DNA of 64,000 nt from Ruegeria lacuscaerulensis ITI-1157 (GTDB lineage Bacteria; Pseudomonadota; Alphaproteobacteria; Rhodobacterales; Rhodobacteraceae): NCBI GenBank assembly GCA_000161775.1, contig GG704596.1, positions 685,825 through 749,824 on the forward strand, written 5' to 3'. The notes beneath the pieces were generated by a model. That model did not search any database. It was given only the letters and a program-made list of their open reading frames with translations, and was not told the DNA's origin. Shown here piece by piece: positions 37,219 to 46,354 of this stretch (its first letter is position 1; each line of letters starts with the position of its first letter). The translations under genes and the position numbers were made by a program.

Positions 37219-38406
37219 CTACCGCAGAGTTAAAGAGGCGCGCTCGGGATCATACCGGTAGCGAGAAATCGTCCCGTCTTTGATTCTTTCCACAGCCTCG
37301 TTGATAGCGAACAGTGGAACTAAGAACCATTCGCGCGGGACAACAGGCCGCCCAAACCTGTCCATGATCTCTATCTGAAGCCGTGCGGGCTCGAAGATGC
37401 GGTGGATCAGATTTTCGAGCTTGGTTCGGTTGATATTGTAGAGCTCATAGGTCGCCACGATTTCGACATTGGCCATCAAGAAGGTCGGTTGAAGCTGCGC
37501 GCCCGCAATACGCTTTTCGACGCTCATGTTGGTCACGCCGATCTTGTGCACAAGCTCACGATTCTCAGCGACGAGCGGATGATCGGACTTGCTTCGCAGC
37601 ACATAGATTGTACCGCTTGCCTCATCCCCATCGTTCGTCTGATCAGAGAATAAAGGACCGGCGGTCGGTTCAGTGATCCGTCGCCCTGCCTCGTCCTTGT
37701 TCAAAGCACGTTGGAGCGAGCGCATCAGCATGTTGCTCTCGGTGCCGTTGTCGAAGATTACACGAAGGCGGGCATCGGTGCGCCCCTGGTCAGTGATTGT
37801 CGTTTCCCCCTTCTCGGCGACATACGCCTTCTGACCGCCGACGATGAAAAAGCGCCCCTTCTCAATCTCAGCCTTCATCTCGAACGGCCGCGTATCGCGC
37901 AGGCCACTGTCGAGCTCCTTTTGCACCTGCTCAAAGAGCGGCTTGAAGGCCTCGAAGTCCTCGCATCTGTTGCGGCTGGCCACCTCTTCAGCGGCCTTCT
38001 TCTCTGCCGTCGATCGGACGTGTTTCAGCTCGGTGATTGGTGGCGATTCCACCTCAACGCCAAGCTCGGCCAGAAGCTCATCATCATCGAGCTCTTCTGA
38101 ATCCGCCACAATCGATAGTGCCGCGCCAGTGAGAAGCCCTGCTTGATCCAAGGGCGCAACCAACTCCCGGCATTCCTGAAGCTCGCGGATACGGTCTAGT
38201 CGAAGCGCAAATAGACGTTCGAAAATGTCACGGCCTTCACCATGCTGCGGTACGCGCCCATGTTCCTCCGCAAAGCGCTGAATCTCTTCAAAGCCAGCAA
38301 TGATACGCTCTTCGCGCGGAGTGCGCGTGGTCGGCTTCGGAGGTTCAACCTCAACACCAAGTTCAGCCAGAAGCGCGTCATCTTCTTCGGTAAACTCTCT
38401 AGCCAT
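37219..38406 (-). CDS. GIY-YIG (T5orf172-type) protein of the defence operon
   Basis: This is a 395-residue protein. The C-terminal half has a GIY-YIG nuclease-like core of the T5orf172 type: GTIYVLRSKS near residue 260, then HKIGVTNMSVEKRIAGA near 290 and YNINRTKLENLIHRIFEPAR near 325. The N-terminal half is helical and acidic and carries a duplicated motif, LLAELGVEVEPP near residue 13 and LLAELGVEVESPP near 110. It is the last gene of the operon and overlaps the helicase stop by eight bases. It may be the nuclease or a sensor. The exact role is unknown. Confidence 0.75.
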   Translation of the reverse strand: MAREFTEEDDALLAELGVEVEPPKPTTRTPREERIIAGFEEIQRFAEEHGRVPQHGEGRDIFERLFALRLDRIRELQECRELVAPLDQAGLLTGAALSIVADSEELDDDELLAELGVEVESPPITELKHVRSTAEKKAAEEVASRNRCEDFEAFKPLFEQVQKELDSGLRDTRPFEMKAEIEKGRFFIVGGQKAYVAEKGETTITDQGRTDARLRVIFDNGTESNMLMRSLQRALNKDEAGRRITEPTAGPLFSDQTNDGDEASGTIYVLRSKSDHPLVAENRELVHKIGVTNMSVEKRIAGAQLQPTFLMANVEIVATYELYNINRTKLENLIHRIFEPARLQIEIMDRFGRPVVPREWFLVPLFAINEAVERIKDGTISRYRYDPERASLTLR

Positions 38407-40444
38407 TGGCAGCCTCCTGCTTCATGCGGGCCAAAAACGCCACGCCTTCCGCCATCTTCTTTTCCCAAGCGTCAGGTGAAGTGATGGAAGGCAGCCTTCC
38501 CCTCTCCTGCTTGAACTTCACAGCACGACGTGCCAGGTCGCGCGCTTCTTCAGGTGTGAGATGCACCTTCTTCGCCGAGATCACCGCCGCCACCTGCTTG
38601 AGGCTTTCTTCGCTCATGGTCTTTGCGAGGATCGAATAGGCTTCGCCGAACGGATTGATGCGGTCGATCAGATCGATGTCGAGTTCGCGCACGTCCATTG
38701 CAAACTTGCGCACGCCGTCGATCAAAGCCGTGTTGCCGCTCATCTGCGCGTCATCGTCAGCGCTTGCAAGAGCGGCTTCTTTCGCCTTTTGTGTCAGGTT
38801 CAAAGCAGCAATCGCATGTTGACGTACAGCTTCCTGATCCTCGGCATCGAGATCCGGGAATTTCGCGCCGACGATCTTGCCCATACGCATTTGGGTTAAC
38901 TCTTCGGGCACGAGCTCGTCATCGAAAAGCCCGCGCTCAATCGCCGTTTTATCTTGGACAAAGGCTGCGATCACTTCGTTCAAATCTTGCTGGCAGATAC
39001 GCTCGGCCTCCTTGCTCTTGGGCATGGCCAGCCCCTTGATCTCGATTTGGAACTGTCCACTTTCTTCGCTGAACCCAATGTTTTCCTTGCCGGGATCATA
39101 TCCGTCTTCGCCATAGTCATACCCTTCAACCGGCCCGCTCTTTGGCGTCTTCGGGGTGAAGTTGAAGCGCGGGGCAAGTACCTGCTCCATGAGCAAGCTT
39201 GCGGCAATCGCTTTCAGCGTGTCGTTTACTGCCTCTGTGACGGCTGACTCTGAGGCATCGGGCTCAGCAATTAGGTTGGTGAAGCGGGCCCGCGTCTTGC
39301 CCTCGGCGTCGCGGGTCGCGCGGCCGATGATCTGCACTATCTCCGTCAGACTGGCGCGGTATCCTACCGTGAGCGCGTGCTCGCACCAAATCCAGTCAAA
39401 ACCCTCCTTAGCCATGCCCAAGGCGATGATGATGTCCACATGATCGCGGTTACCTTTGTTGGCAGGGTCTTTAAGTGCACCGGATACCTTGTCGCGCTTT
39501 GCCGGTTCGTCATCGACCAAATCTGCGATTTTCAAAACCTTCCCCTCGGGAGTTTTCACTAACTGAAAACCCGTGGACGGATCAGTGCCCTGCCAGTCGC
39601 CTAGAGCATCGATGATGTGTTCGACCTCACGATGTTTGTCCTTTGTGCTCTCGCGCGAATTGACGTTCGGTATATGCACGATCGTCTTTTCGTTCGGATC
39701 AAGCACCTTGAGGATGTCATCGGTGTATGATCCAGAATAGAAAAAATACCCTATATCAAGCGCTTTTAGGTACTTATAGCCGTTCAGCTGCTCGTAATAG
39801 GTGTAGGTGATCGTGTCGAACTTCGCCTCGTTCTCGGGCAAAAGGATCGGTACGGCATCGCCCCTGAAGTAGCTGCCAGTCATAGCCACGACATGAACGC
39901 GGTCGCGGGCAATGAACTCATTCAGTTGCGAGCCAAGAATGCTGTCCTCACTTGCTGAGACATGATGAAACTCGTCCACGGCGATCAGACGGTCATCGAA
40001 CGCCTCGACTCCGAACTTCTCCACGGCGAAGCGAAAGGTGGCGTGAGTGCACACCAGAACTTGGTCGCCGCTTTCGAGAAACGCGCCCACCGATTTGACT
40101 TTGCCGCCGTCAGTACCGGGCGAATTGCACAGGTTCCATTTCGGCGCGACGGTCCAATCTGCCCAAAAGCCGAAATTGCTCAGCGGCTCGTCGTTGAAGC
40201 TCGATCCGATCGACTTCTCGGGCACCACAACAATCGCTTGCTTGAGGCCCTGGTTGTGCAGCTTGTCAAGCGCGATAAACATGAGCGCGCGGCTCTTGCC
40301 CGAGGCTGGCGGCGACTTGATCAGAAGATACTGCTCGCCCCGCTTCTCATAGGCGCGCTCCTGCATCGGGCGCATCCCAAGTTCATTCAACTTGTTGGAA
40401 CTGCCGTTCTGGGCATAGTTGACGGAAACGGAAGGGACAGACAT
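38399..40444 (-). CDS. Superfamily 2 DEAD/DEAH-type helicase or translocase
   Basis: This is a 681-residue SF2 protein. The P-loop LIKSPPASGKSRALMF lies near residue 48, Walker B/motif II is IAVDEFHHVSA near 153, and motif VI is QIIGRATRDAEGKTRARF near 370. It resembles the helicase part of type I/III restriction subunits. The C-terminal 240 residues are helical and not recognised. The start at 40444 (MSVPSVSVNYAQNGSSNKLN) lies one base after the nuclease-gene stop, behind a GGGGGG run. It probably moves DNA for the partner nuclease. Confidence 0.82.
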   Translation of the reverse strand: MSVPSVSVNYAQNGSSNKLNELGMRPMQERAYEKRGEQYLLIKSPPASGKSRALMFIALDKLHNQGLKQAIVVVPEKSIGSSFNDEPLSNFGFWADWTVAPKWNLCNSPGTDGGKVKSVGAFLESGDQVLVCTHATFRFAVEKFGVEAFDDRLIAVDEFHHVSASEDSILGSQLNEFIARDRVHVVAMTGSYFRGDAVPILLPENEAKFDTITYTYYEQLNGYKYLKALDIGYFFYSGSYTDDILKVLDPNEKTIVHIPNVNSRESTKDKHREVEHIIDALGDWQGTDPSTGFQLVKTPEGKVLKIADLVDDEPAKRDKVSGALKDPANKGNRDHVDIIIALGMAKEGFDWIWCEHALTVGYRASLTEIVQIIGRATRDAEGKTRARFTNLIAEPDASESAVTEAVNDTLKAIAASLLMEQVLAPRFNFTPKTPKSGPVEGYDYGEDGYDPGKENIGFSEESGQFQIEIKGLAMPKSKEAERICQQDLNEVIAAFVQDKTAIERGLFDDELVPEELTQMRMGKIVGAKFPDLDAEDQEAVRQHAIAALNLTQKAKEAALASADDDAQMSGNTALIDGVRKFAMDVRELDIDLIDRINPFGEAYSILAKTMSEESLKQVAAVISAKKVHLTPEEARDLARRAVKFKQERGRLPSITSPDAWEKKMAEGVAFLARMKQEAANG

Positions 40445-40445
40445 A

Positions 40446-41543
40446 CTAGAAAACCCCCCAGTCACGCCCGCTTTTCATCTTGAACGCGCCGTTAACGGCA
40501 GCGCTTTTCTTTCGAAACTTTGCGATTTTCGAATTTTTGTGTACCCTCAACTCAAACATTCGTGGCCCAACAGCTCTAAAATGAAGAACTTTGTTATCAT
40601 ATGAATTTGGGCCGTCACCGCCCGGTATCGGTAGCACCAATTTATCCATCTTATTATCACTATATGTCAAAGAGTACTCTTTATAATCATTTCCGTCGAA
40701 GGAAATTCTAATGTCCCCAATATGAGAGTTCTCAGGGATATCGTCGGCAACAAAACCAAAGAAAACTCTGCTCATTCTCTTGAGCATAACCTGATTGCCT
40801 GGCAGATCCGCCCCGCGATTTTTTGTGACGTTTCCTGCATCAATCCAAAAATTCCGGCATGCACGAAGTTTTTTCAAATCTGCTGCTGAAATTGCCGCCG
40901 TGGACACGTCACCGTTCGCGGTATCGTCTTCAACGGCCGTTGGATTAGATAAATTATCGGTGCTCTCGTACAGTCGCGCATATCTATCGAGCAATGCTCT
41001 ATCCAACGGAGTCCCAGCATCCCATAGATCGTTAAACCAAAGTCTGGCCATGTCGATGCTCTGCAAAAGATCAGCGTTTGTCTCTGGGTCACTACGATCA
41101 ATGCCGATTACCAGCCCAGCCTCCACTCCCTTTGAGAGACCAGACCTTGATAGGTTTCCTGACCCTACCAGCCCGACCTCGATATTTTCTCCCAAGCGGA
41201 ATAGATAAGCCTTTGGGTGGAACGGTCGATATGGGATTCCATTGTTTGCTAGCGCGGATTCTGGCTCGTGGATTCTCACAGAAGATTTTGGAAGTGCCAA
41301 AAGCGCTTCTAATGCTACTGGCTCCGTTCTCAAATAGTCAAATGAGGTAAGCCATTTCTTAGACCTATTCGCATCATCAAGGTCAAAGTGATTGCGAAGA
41401 GTTGCGTCGAGATCATACAGACCTGTTGAAGTAATGTACGCGGCAGCTACATCTAGGCTGTCAAAGTTGTGCGCCTGCGCAATCTCTTGGATCGCCGTGC
41501 TTGTTGTTCGATGTGATGGTTGTGAGACGCTACCGAAAATCAT
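40446..41543 (-). CDS. PLD-fold nuclease resembling BfiI/NgoFVII restriction enzymes
   Basis: This is a 365-residue protein. The phospholipase-D active-site motif is PFHPKAYLF (H109, K111), followed by LVGSGNLSRSGLSKGVEAGL near residue 126, the HxK...GSxN form used by metal-independent nucleases. The C-terminal 150 residues (from FWIDAGNV to GRDWGVF) look like the B3-type DNA-binding half of NgoFVII/BfiI enzymes. The start at 41543 (MIFGSVSQPSHRTT) follows GGAGG. It lies between the methyltransferase and helicase genes. Only one HxK motif is present, so it would work as a dimer, as BfiI does. Confidence 0.72.
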   Translation of the reverse strand: MIFGSVSQPSHRTTSTAIQEIAQAHNFDSLDVAAAYITSTGLYDLDATLRNHFDLDDANRSKKWLTSFDYLRTEPVALEALLALPKSSVRIHEPESALANNGIPYRPFHPKAYLFRLGENIEVGLVGSGNLSRSGLSKGVEAGLVIGIDRSDPETNADLLQSIDMARLWFNDLWDAGTPLDRALLDRYARLYESTDNLSNPTAVEDDTANGDVSTAAISAADLKKLRACRNFWIDAGNVTKNRGADLPGNQVMLKRMSRVFFGFVADDIPENSHIGDIRISFDGNDYKEYSLTYSDNKMDKLVLPIPGGDGPNSYDNKVLHFRAVGPRMFELRVHKNSKIAKFRKKSAAVNGAFKMKSGRDWGVF

Positions 41544-41572
41544 CCTACCTCCGATGCAAGTCGTCATTTCGT

Positions 41573-44308
41573 TTAAAACCGAGAAGAGTACAAGCTGAAC
41601 AGCTTTTCCAAGCGTTCAGTGTCATTCTTAAATTTTCTGCCAATATAAATGCGCTCTAGCGTTTCGTCGTTGCGGTCGTGCGCAGCGCGCAGGTCGGAGG
41701 GCATCTTTTCAGGATCGTAGAGATCGGCAATGGTTGCTGGGAAATGCGCTTCCCGCGCCAAAAGGATATCCTCGGCGCAACGGGTGAGGTCTTCCTTGTT
41801 TTTCTCGGTCAGTTTGGGGGTCGGGAAAGTGTTCCAGCCAAGGGTATTCGAGTAGCGATAGTCAGTTTTTAGCTTACCACAAACGGCTGAAACCCAAATC
41901 AAGTGGATACGAGATGCGATAACGGCCATGTGCCAGAGGGGCGCATCGTAAATGGCAAACGCGCTGTCGGCGACAATCGCACGATTGTCCAACAAGCCAA
42001 CTGGAAGGTAGGGACGGCGTTCTGAGCTGACACGAGGAACAATCAAGGTGCTTCGCTTGGAGGTACCTTGAATCTGCACAAAACGGTAGGGAACTTTTGC
42101 AAAGTCACGAGTTGATGCAGCTTTGCTTTCAAGTCGCACTGACTTAACGGCATCGAGCCTTTCACCAATAATTGGAGACTGCAAAGAATCTTCATACTCT
42201 TCCGGCTCGATCCAGAGGCAAAATCTTTTTTTCCCTTTGATAAAATCTTCAGAGCCAAAGAATGGTCTTATGTATTTCATAAATATGGGATCGGCTCCCC
42301 CTCCCGAAATCATCTGCTCATACGAGACAACTAGATGACCGCCATCGCGGGGCATGTTACCGAAGAGCATAGGAGAGTAACCCTTTGGGGGCGCGCGCCT
42401 ACTTTCCACGACTACGTTTGGCCCATCAACCAAATAAGGATTGATGTTGGAGCATATTTTTTCGAGCACCTCACCGCCGGCATCAAGCGAGTAGAGGCGC
42501 TTTTTAGCTCTTCCCATACTTGAAATTCCAACGACGATAACGATGACGCCCGCATTATAGCTCGCCAAGTTAGCCCACTTGAACGAGGTGTAAGCAAACT
42601 CGATTTCGTGTCCTGTGCCGAAGATTGCAGGCCAGAGAATCGGAACCTGCTGCCCCTGGCACAGCGAGTTCGTTGCCACAAAGGCGGAGACAGCTTTGGT
42701 TCGCGTTCCGTAATCAGCGGCTTTCATGAACCATGCGGCTACGTAATCAAGCGATTTCCAGCCGTCTACGCGTCCGTCAAAAACAACGCGAAGATCATCT
42801 TTCTGTTCACTCGATTGTAGCTTATTGCCAAGATAAGGTGGGTTCCCACAGATGTAGGTCTCCCCCCCCTCATTTTCGAAGTCGATCTCGGCTTGATCTA
42901 TGGGTGACATGAACAAATCGTCGGCGTGATGCTTCACCCCCGTACCTGTGGGCGGACAGATGCTCAACCAATCGAGCCGCAGCGCATTGCCGGTCACGAT
43001 CCAGTTCTGCGCATCGAGCGGCAGGAAATCCTGTATTGCCTCTTTCTGGCCGCGATAGAGCACGTCGCACTGATACTCAGCAATAATCAGAGCCAGCCGC
43101 GCGATCTCGGCCGCGAAGTCGCGCAGCTCGATCCCGCGAAAGTTGGTGAGCGGGATTTCGGAGCGCCGATCGGCCTCGCCGCGCCGCCTGTTGATTTCGG
43201 CCTCGATGGCGCGCATTTCCTTGTAAGCGATGACCAGGAAGTTGCCCGAGCCGCAGGCCGGGTCGAACACCCGGATGCGCGACAGCCGCCTGCGCAGGTT
43301 GAGAAGCTTGCGAGGGTTGTCGCCTGCCTCGTCCAGCTTTTCGCGTAGGTCATCGAGGAAGAGCGGATTGAGCACCTTCAGGATGTTGGGCACCGAGGTG
43401 TAGTGCATCCCCAATGCGCCGCGCTCTTCCTCGTCGGCCACGGCCTGGATCATCGAGCCGAAAATGTCGGGGTTGATCTTCTTCCAATCGAGCCCGCCGA
43501 TATGCAGAAGGAAGGAACGCGCGATCTTGCTGAACCGGGGCACATCGGTGTTGCCAGAAAAGAGGCCGCCGTTGACATAGGGAAAGGCGTCGGCCCAGCG
43601 GGGAGTGCCCGCTTCCGCGCGATCCCCTGGCTTCGTGGCCATGGCGCGGAAAATGGTGGAGATCACCTCATGGGTGTTCGAGCTGTCCCGGTCGCTCATG
43701 GTCGCGACGGTGTCGGTGAAGAGGTCATCGCGCGCAAAGATTTCTGTGTCTTCGGCGAAAAAGCAGAAGATCAGCCGCGCCATGAAGTGGTTCATGTCAT
43801 GGCGACGCTCAGCGGCGCCCCAGTCGGGGTTGTCCCTCAGCAGCTGGAGGTAGAGCCTGTTGAGCCGACCCGTGGCCTTGATGTCAAACGAGCTCTCGCG
43901 GATTTGCTTGACGGTACTGATCCCGGCGAGCGGCAGGAAGAAGCCGAAATGGTCGGGGAAGTCGGCATAGGCGCAGGCGATCGTCTCGCCCGAGGATAAA
44001 TCCTCGGCTTCAAGATCAATGCCATCAGTAGCAAGGATGAACTTTGCTTTGGCTTTGGTGGTGGCAGGGCTCGCCTTAAGCTGCGCCAAGGTGGCGGTGA
44101 CCTCCCCCGCCTCACAAACCTTTAGATGAATGTTGTTGGTCTGAAGAACGCCGCCTTTGTCGGATTTGTTCGAAGAGCCGGTGCGCAGGCGCTTAATGGT
44201 GGTCGCCTTGTTTCCGAAAGCTTCGAGAAAGGCGAAAGGGAACTCATCTGCATCGAAAGGTTGCTCGGCCAATGCCGAAATTGCCTCTTCAATTTCAACG
44301 GCATTCAC
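41573..44308 (-). CDS. N6-adenine-type DNA methyltransferase (type IIG/ISP-like)
   Basis: This is a 911-residue class I SAM-dependent DNA methyltransferase. The N-terminal helical region of about 330 residues is followed by motif I, VFDPACGSGNFLVIAYKEM (near residue 348), and motif IV, ETYICGNPPYLGN (near 480), the NPPY form of gamma-class adenine enzymes. The C-terminal 350 residues probably hold target recognition. No PD-ExK nuclease is evident at the N-terminus, so cutting must come from a partner. It is the first gene of the operon, starting MNAVEIEEAISALAEQPFDA. Confidence 0.88.
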   Translation of the reverse strand: MNAVEIEEAISALAEQPFDADEFPFAFLEAFGNKATTIKRLRTGSSNKSDKGGVLQTNNIHLKVCEAGEVTATLAQLKASPATTKAKAKFILATDGIDLEAEDLSSGETIACAYADFPDHFGFFLPLAGISTVKQIRESSFDIKATGRLNRLYLQLLRDNPDWGAAERRHDMNHFMARLIFCFFAEDTEIFARDDLFTDTVATMSDRDSSNTHEVISTIFRAMATKPGDRAEAGTPRWADAFPYVNGGLFSGNTDVPRFSKIARSFLLHIGGLDWKKINPDIFGSMIQAVADEEERGALGMHYTSVPNILKVLNPLFLDDLREKLDEAGDNPRKLLNLRRRLSRIRVFDPACGSGNFLVIAYKEMRAIEAEINRRRGEADRRSEIPLTNFRGIELRDFAAEIARLALIIAEYQCDVLYRGQKEAIQDFLPLDAQNWIVTGNALRLDWLSICPPTGTGVKHHADDLFMSPIDQAEIDFENEGGETYICGNPPYLGNKLQSSEQKDDLRVVFDGRVDGWKSLDYVAAWFMKAADYGTRTKAVSAFVATNSLCQGQQVPILWPAIFGTGHEIEFAYTSFKWANLASYNAGVIVIVVGISSMGRAKKRLYSLDAGGEVLEKICSNINPYLVDGPNVVVESRRAPPKGYSPMLFGNMPRDGGHLVVSYEQMISGGGADPIFMKYIRPFFGSEDFIKGKKRFCLWIEPEEYEDSLQSPIIGERLDAVKSVRLESKAASTRDFAKVPYRFVQIQGTSKRSTLIVPRVSSERRPYLPVGLLDNRAIVADSAFAIYDAPLWHMAVIASRIHLIWVSAVCGKLKTDYRYSNTLGWNTFPTPKLTEKNKEDLTRCAEDILLAREAHFPATIADLYDPEKMPSDLRAAHDRNDETLERIYIGRKFKNDTERLEKLFSLYSSRF

Positions 44309-44546
44309 TGATTCACTACTCCCTTATTTGCGCCGAGAATAACGGGCCAGCCAACGGTCTGCACGCGCAGTGTCTGCAAAAGTTGATACGGTCTCAACTG
44401 CAACAATCGAGTTTCTACAAGCCATGCTTATGGCACAGACTGGCCAGCGACAAGCCCGTCTAACCCCCCTCCAGAAAGCCATATCAGCTCGTTACCGAGG
44501 CAGCTTCCTTTCCGCCCAACCTCACCGCGTGGCCATGGCTTTCTTT

Positions 44547-44915
44547 TTAAGAAGTCTCAGGAAACTCCTTTTTCCCCCTTGCGCACTTCTTTGGGCCCGT
44601 ACTGAGCCCTCCGTGCAGGCGGCACCGTCGCTTTCCGGGCACCACGCGCGCTTTGCAGCAGCCACCAGAACGAGTTTTGGCGCCACACACTGGGCGCTGC
44701 GACTTGGGTAACGGTTTGCCGCAATCATCCAGTCCCAATTCCGCCATTCGCCTACAGGTTACATTGAAGCACTGCGAACAACCTTTCTGGTAGTTCCGGT
44801 GTTTGTGGCTTTCTGCCGGGCATGGTCGCCAATGCGACCGCAGCGCCCACCAATCGATGGGATCGCTTCTAAACAGCGCACGCATCTCAACTTCCTGCTT
44901 TTTCGGTCGCCCCAT
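44547..44915 (-). CDS. Small Cys/Lys-rich protein with HGG-STGP motif
   Basis: This is a 122-residue protein starting MGRPKKQEVEMRALFRSDPI. It ends with the mobile-element motif CGAKTRSGGCCKARVVPGKR followed by CRLHGGLSTGPKK. Such HGG-STGP tails are common on small proteins of phages and islands. Their function is unknown, though the Cys/His pattern suggests zinc binding and possible DNA contact. Positions 44309-44546 upstream of the methyltransferase hold no clear gene. Confidence 0.65.
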   Translation of the reverse strand: MGRPKKQEVEMRALFRSDPIDWWALRSHWRPCPAESHKHRNYQKGCSQCFNVTCRRMAELGLDDCGKPLPKSQRPVCGAKTRSGGCCKARVVPGKRRCRLHGGLSTGPKKCARGKKEFPETS

Positions 44916-45058
44916 CAGAAAACACCAACAATTCTTACCATAGTTTGAAAACCCCATGATGCGCGAAACGGAAATACTATTCGGTCCTACGAAAGCCGAT
45001 GCCGAGTATCGCTTCAGCGAGCTCATTGCATGTGTGGTGCCAACAGTGCGAACCAACA

Positions 45059-45172
45059 GGTGACGCAGCATCACCACCACCCCTCCCCCTTTAGGGGTGG
45101 TGGTGGTGACGCACATGCTTTTGGGGGTGTCTGCGTCACCCCGCGTCACCCTTGATTTTGGGGTGGTGACGC
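45059..45172. repeat. Iteron-like cluster: five copies of GGTGACGC plus a 12-bp hairpin
   Basis: GGTGACGC occurs at 45059-45066, 45105-45112 and 45165-45172, and inverted at 45133-45140 and 45143-45150. CACCACCACCCC (45072-45083) and GGGGTGGTGGTG (45094-45105) form a perfect 12-bp stem. The cluster overlaps the last codons and 3' flank of the RepA-like gene. It could be an origin, an oriT-like site or a strong transcription barrier. Confidence 0.6.
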
Positions 45173-46354
45173 AGACCAAACGGTTGCCCATTCGCCCACC
45201 TCGACAGTCGGAACAGGCTTGCGGATGGGGCCGGTTTTCTGCCCCTTCACTAGCGCCCCGGACTTCAACCAAGCCTCGATCATCTTCTTGATGCGCTTAC
45301 GGTCTGATACCACATCCAAGCCCAGCACTTCGGCCACGGTCACGCCCGCCCAATCGTTGCCTGACTGATCGGAGTAGCGCCGCCCTTTGCCTTCCAAGGC
45401 GCGTTGTACTCTCAGCAGATCATCGACCGAAACGCCGTCGAAAGTATCCGGCCATTTCCAAGCCTCGGCCACGCCCACACTGTCACCGTTGGAAAGGTGA
45501 ACAGACGCCATGCGCCGCCAAACACGTTCCCCGACCGGGGCAAGGTTCGCTTTGTCGCGGGTGACGGCAAAGTAGGTGGACGGGTCTTCCTGAACGCCCG
45601 CCTCGGCTTTCATGTGGTCGTTCATCTTGTTCAACACCCGACCGGACCTTGCAGCCGCCAGCAGCGCCGATGCACCGCGCCCGCTTTCGGTTGTGGCTTC
45701 TTCGCCATTGGTCTTGCGGGTATGGTGGACTAACTCGATTGCGCAATTGCACCGATCCGCCAGACGCGCCCATTCCTTTGCGATCAGGTCAATCGCGCCA
45801 TTGTCGTTTTCCGTCACCTGATGCGATGACACGAAGGGGTCGATCACCAGAACGTCGATGCCCCGAGCCTCGATCTCATTGGCTAACGCGTCCAGTTCCG
45901 GCTTAATGATCTGGACGCCCTCGCGGGTCTGAATGGCGATGGTGAGTTCTCGCTCGCGGCCCGTGTCCACATAGAGCCGTCCCTTAATTTCCTTGGGGCA
46001 AATTTGGTGGTGCTGCATCGCCGCAATAATGCGCCGGTCCATTTCGTCGCGCGGGTCTTCCAGGTTGTACAGCCAGACCCTCAGACCCTTGGCAGTCCAT
46101 TCTCCCAGCAATTCCCGGCCTGACGCCATCGCCAGCGCCTCACATATCGTCAGAGACGATTTGCCAACACCACCAGGCGCCACCGTTACAGACACCTGCT
46201 TGCGGATCAGGTGACACCCGTACAGCCAAGGGCGCGGCGGTATGCTGCTCGGATCTCGCCATACGAACTCCGTAGGCCAGCGATCCATCCGTTGCTGGGG
46301 AAACTCGGCACAATGTGCACCAAGCTGCGTTTCCTTGTCAGAGAAATCCCGCAT
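45146..46354 (-). CDS. RepA-like AAA family ATPase
   Basis: This is a 402-residue ATPase of the RepA/AAA_25 hexameric type. Walker A is SVTVAPGGVGKSSLTICEAL (near residue 57) and Walker B is IDVLVIDPFVSSHQVTENDN (near 165). HHTRKTNGEEATTESGRGAS near 210 is the sensor region. The C-terminal 100 residues resemble a winged helix (VAEVLGLDVVSDRKRIKKMI). The start at 46354 overlaps the upstream gene stop as ATGA. It is probably the replication or maintenance helicase of the element. Confidence 0.82.
   Translation of the reverse strand: MRDFSDKETQLGAHCAEFPQQRMDRWPTEFVWRDPSSIPPRPWLYGCHLIRKQVSVTVAPGGVGKSSLTICEALAMASGRELLGEWTAKGLRVWLYNLEDPRDEMDRRIIAAMQHHQICPKEIKGRLYVDTGRERELTIAIQTREGVQIIKPELDALANEIEARGIDVLVIDPFVSSHQVTENDNGAIDLIAKEWARLADRCNCAIELVHHTRKTNGEEATTESGRGASALLAAARSGRVLNKMNDHMKAEAGVQEDPSTYFAVTRDKANLAPVGERVWRRMASVHLSNGDSVGVAEAWKWPDTFDGVSVDDLLRVQRALEGKGRRYSDQSGNDWAGVTVAEVLGLDVVSDRKRIKKMIEAWLKSGALVKGQKTGPIRKPVPTVEVGEWATVWSASPPQNQG

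Noticed and set aside
37219-44308. Calling the operon DISARM or BREX
   Set aside because: No DUF1998 protein, DrmA-type helicase, PglZ, BrxC or Lon-like protease is present.
44370-44711. Plus-strand frame between the methyltransferase and HGG genes
   Set aside because: It overlaps the well-supported minus-strand HGG gene and shows no codon bias or motif.
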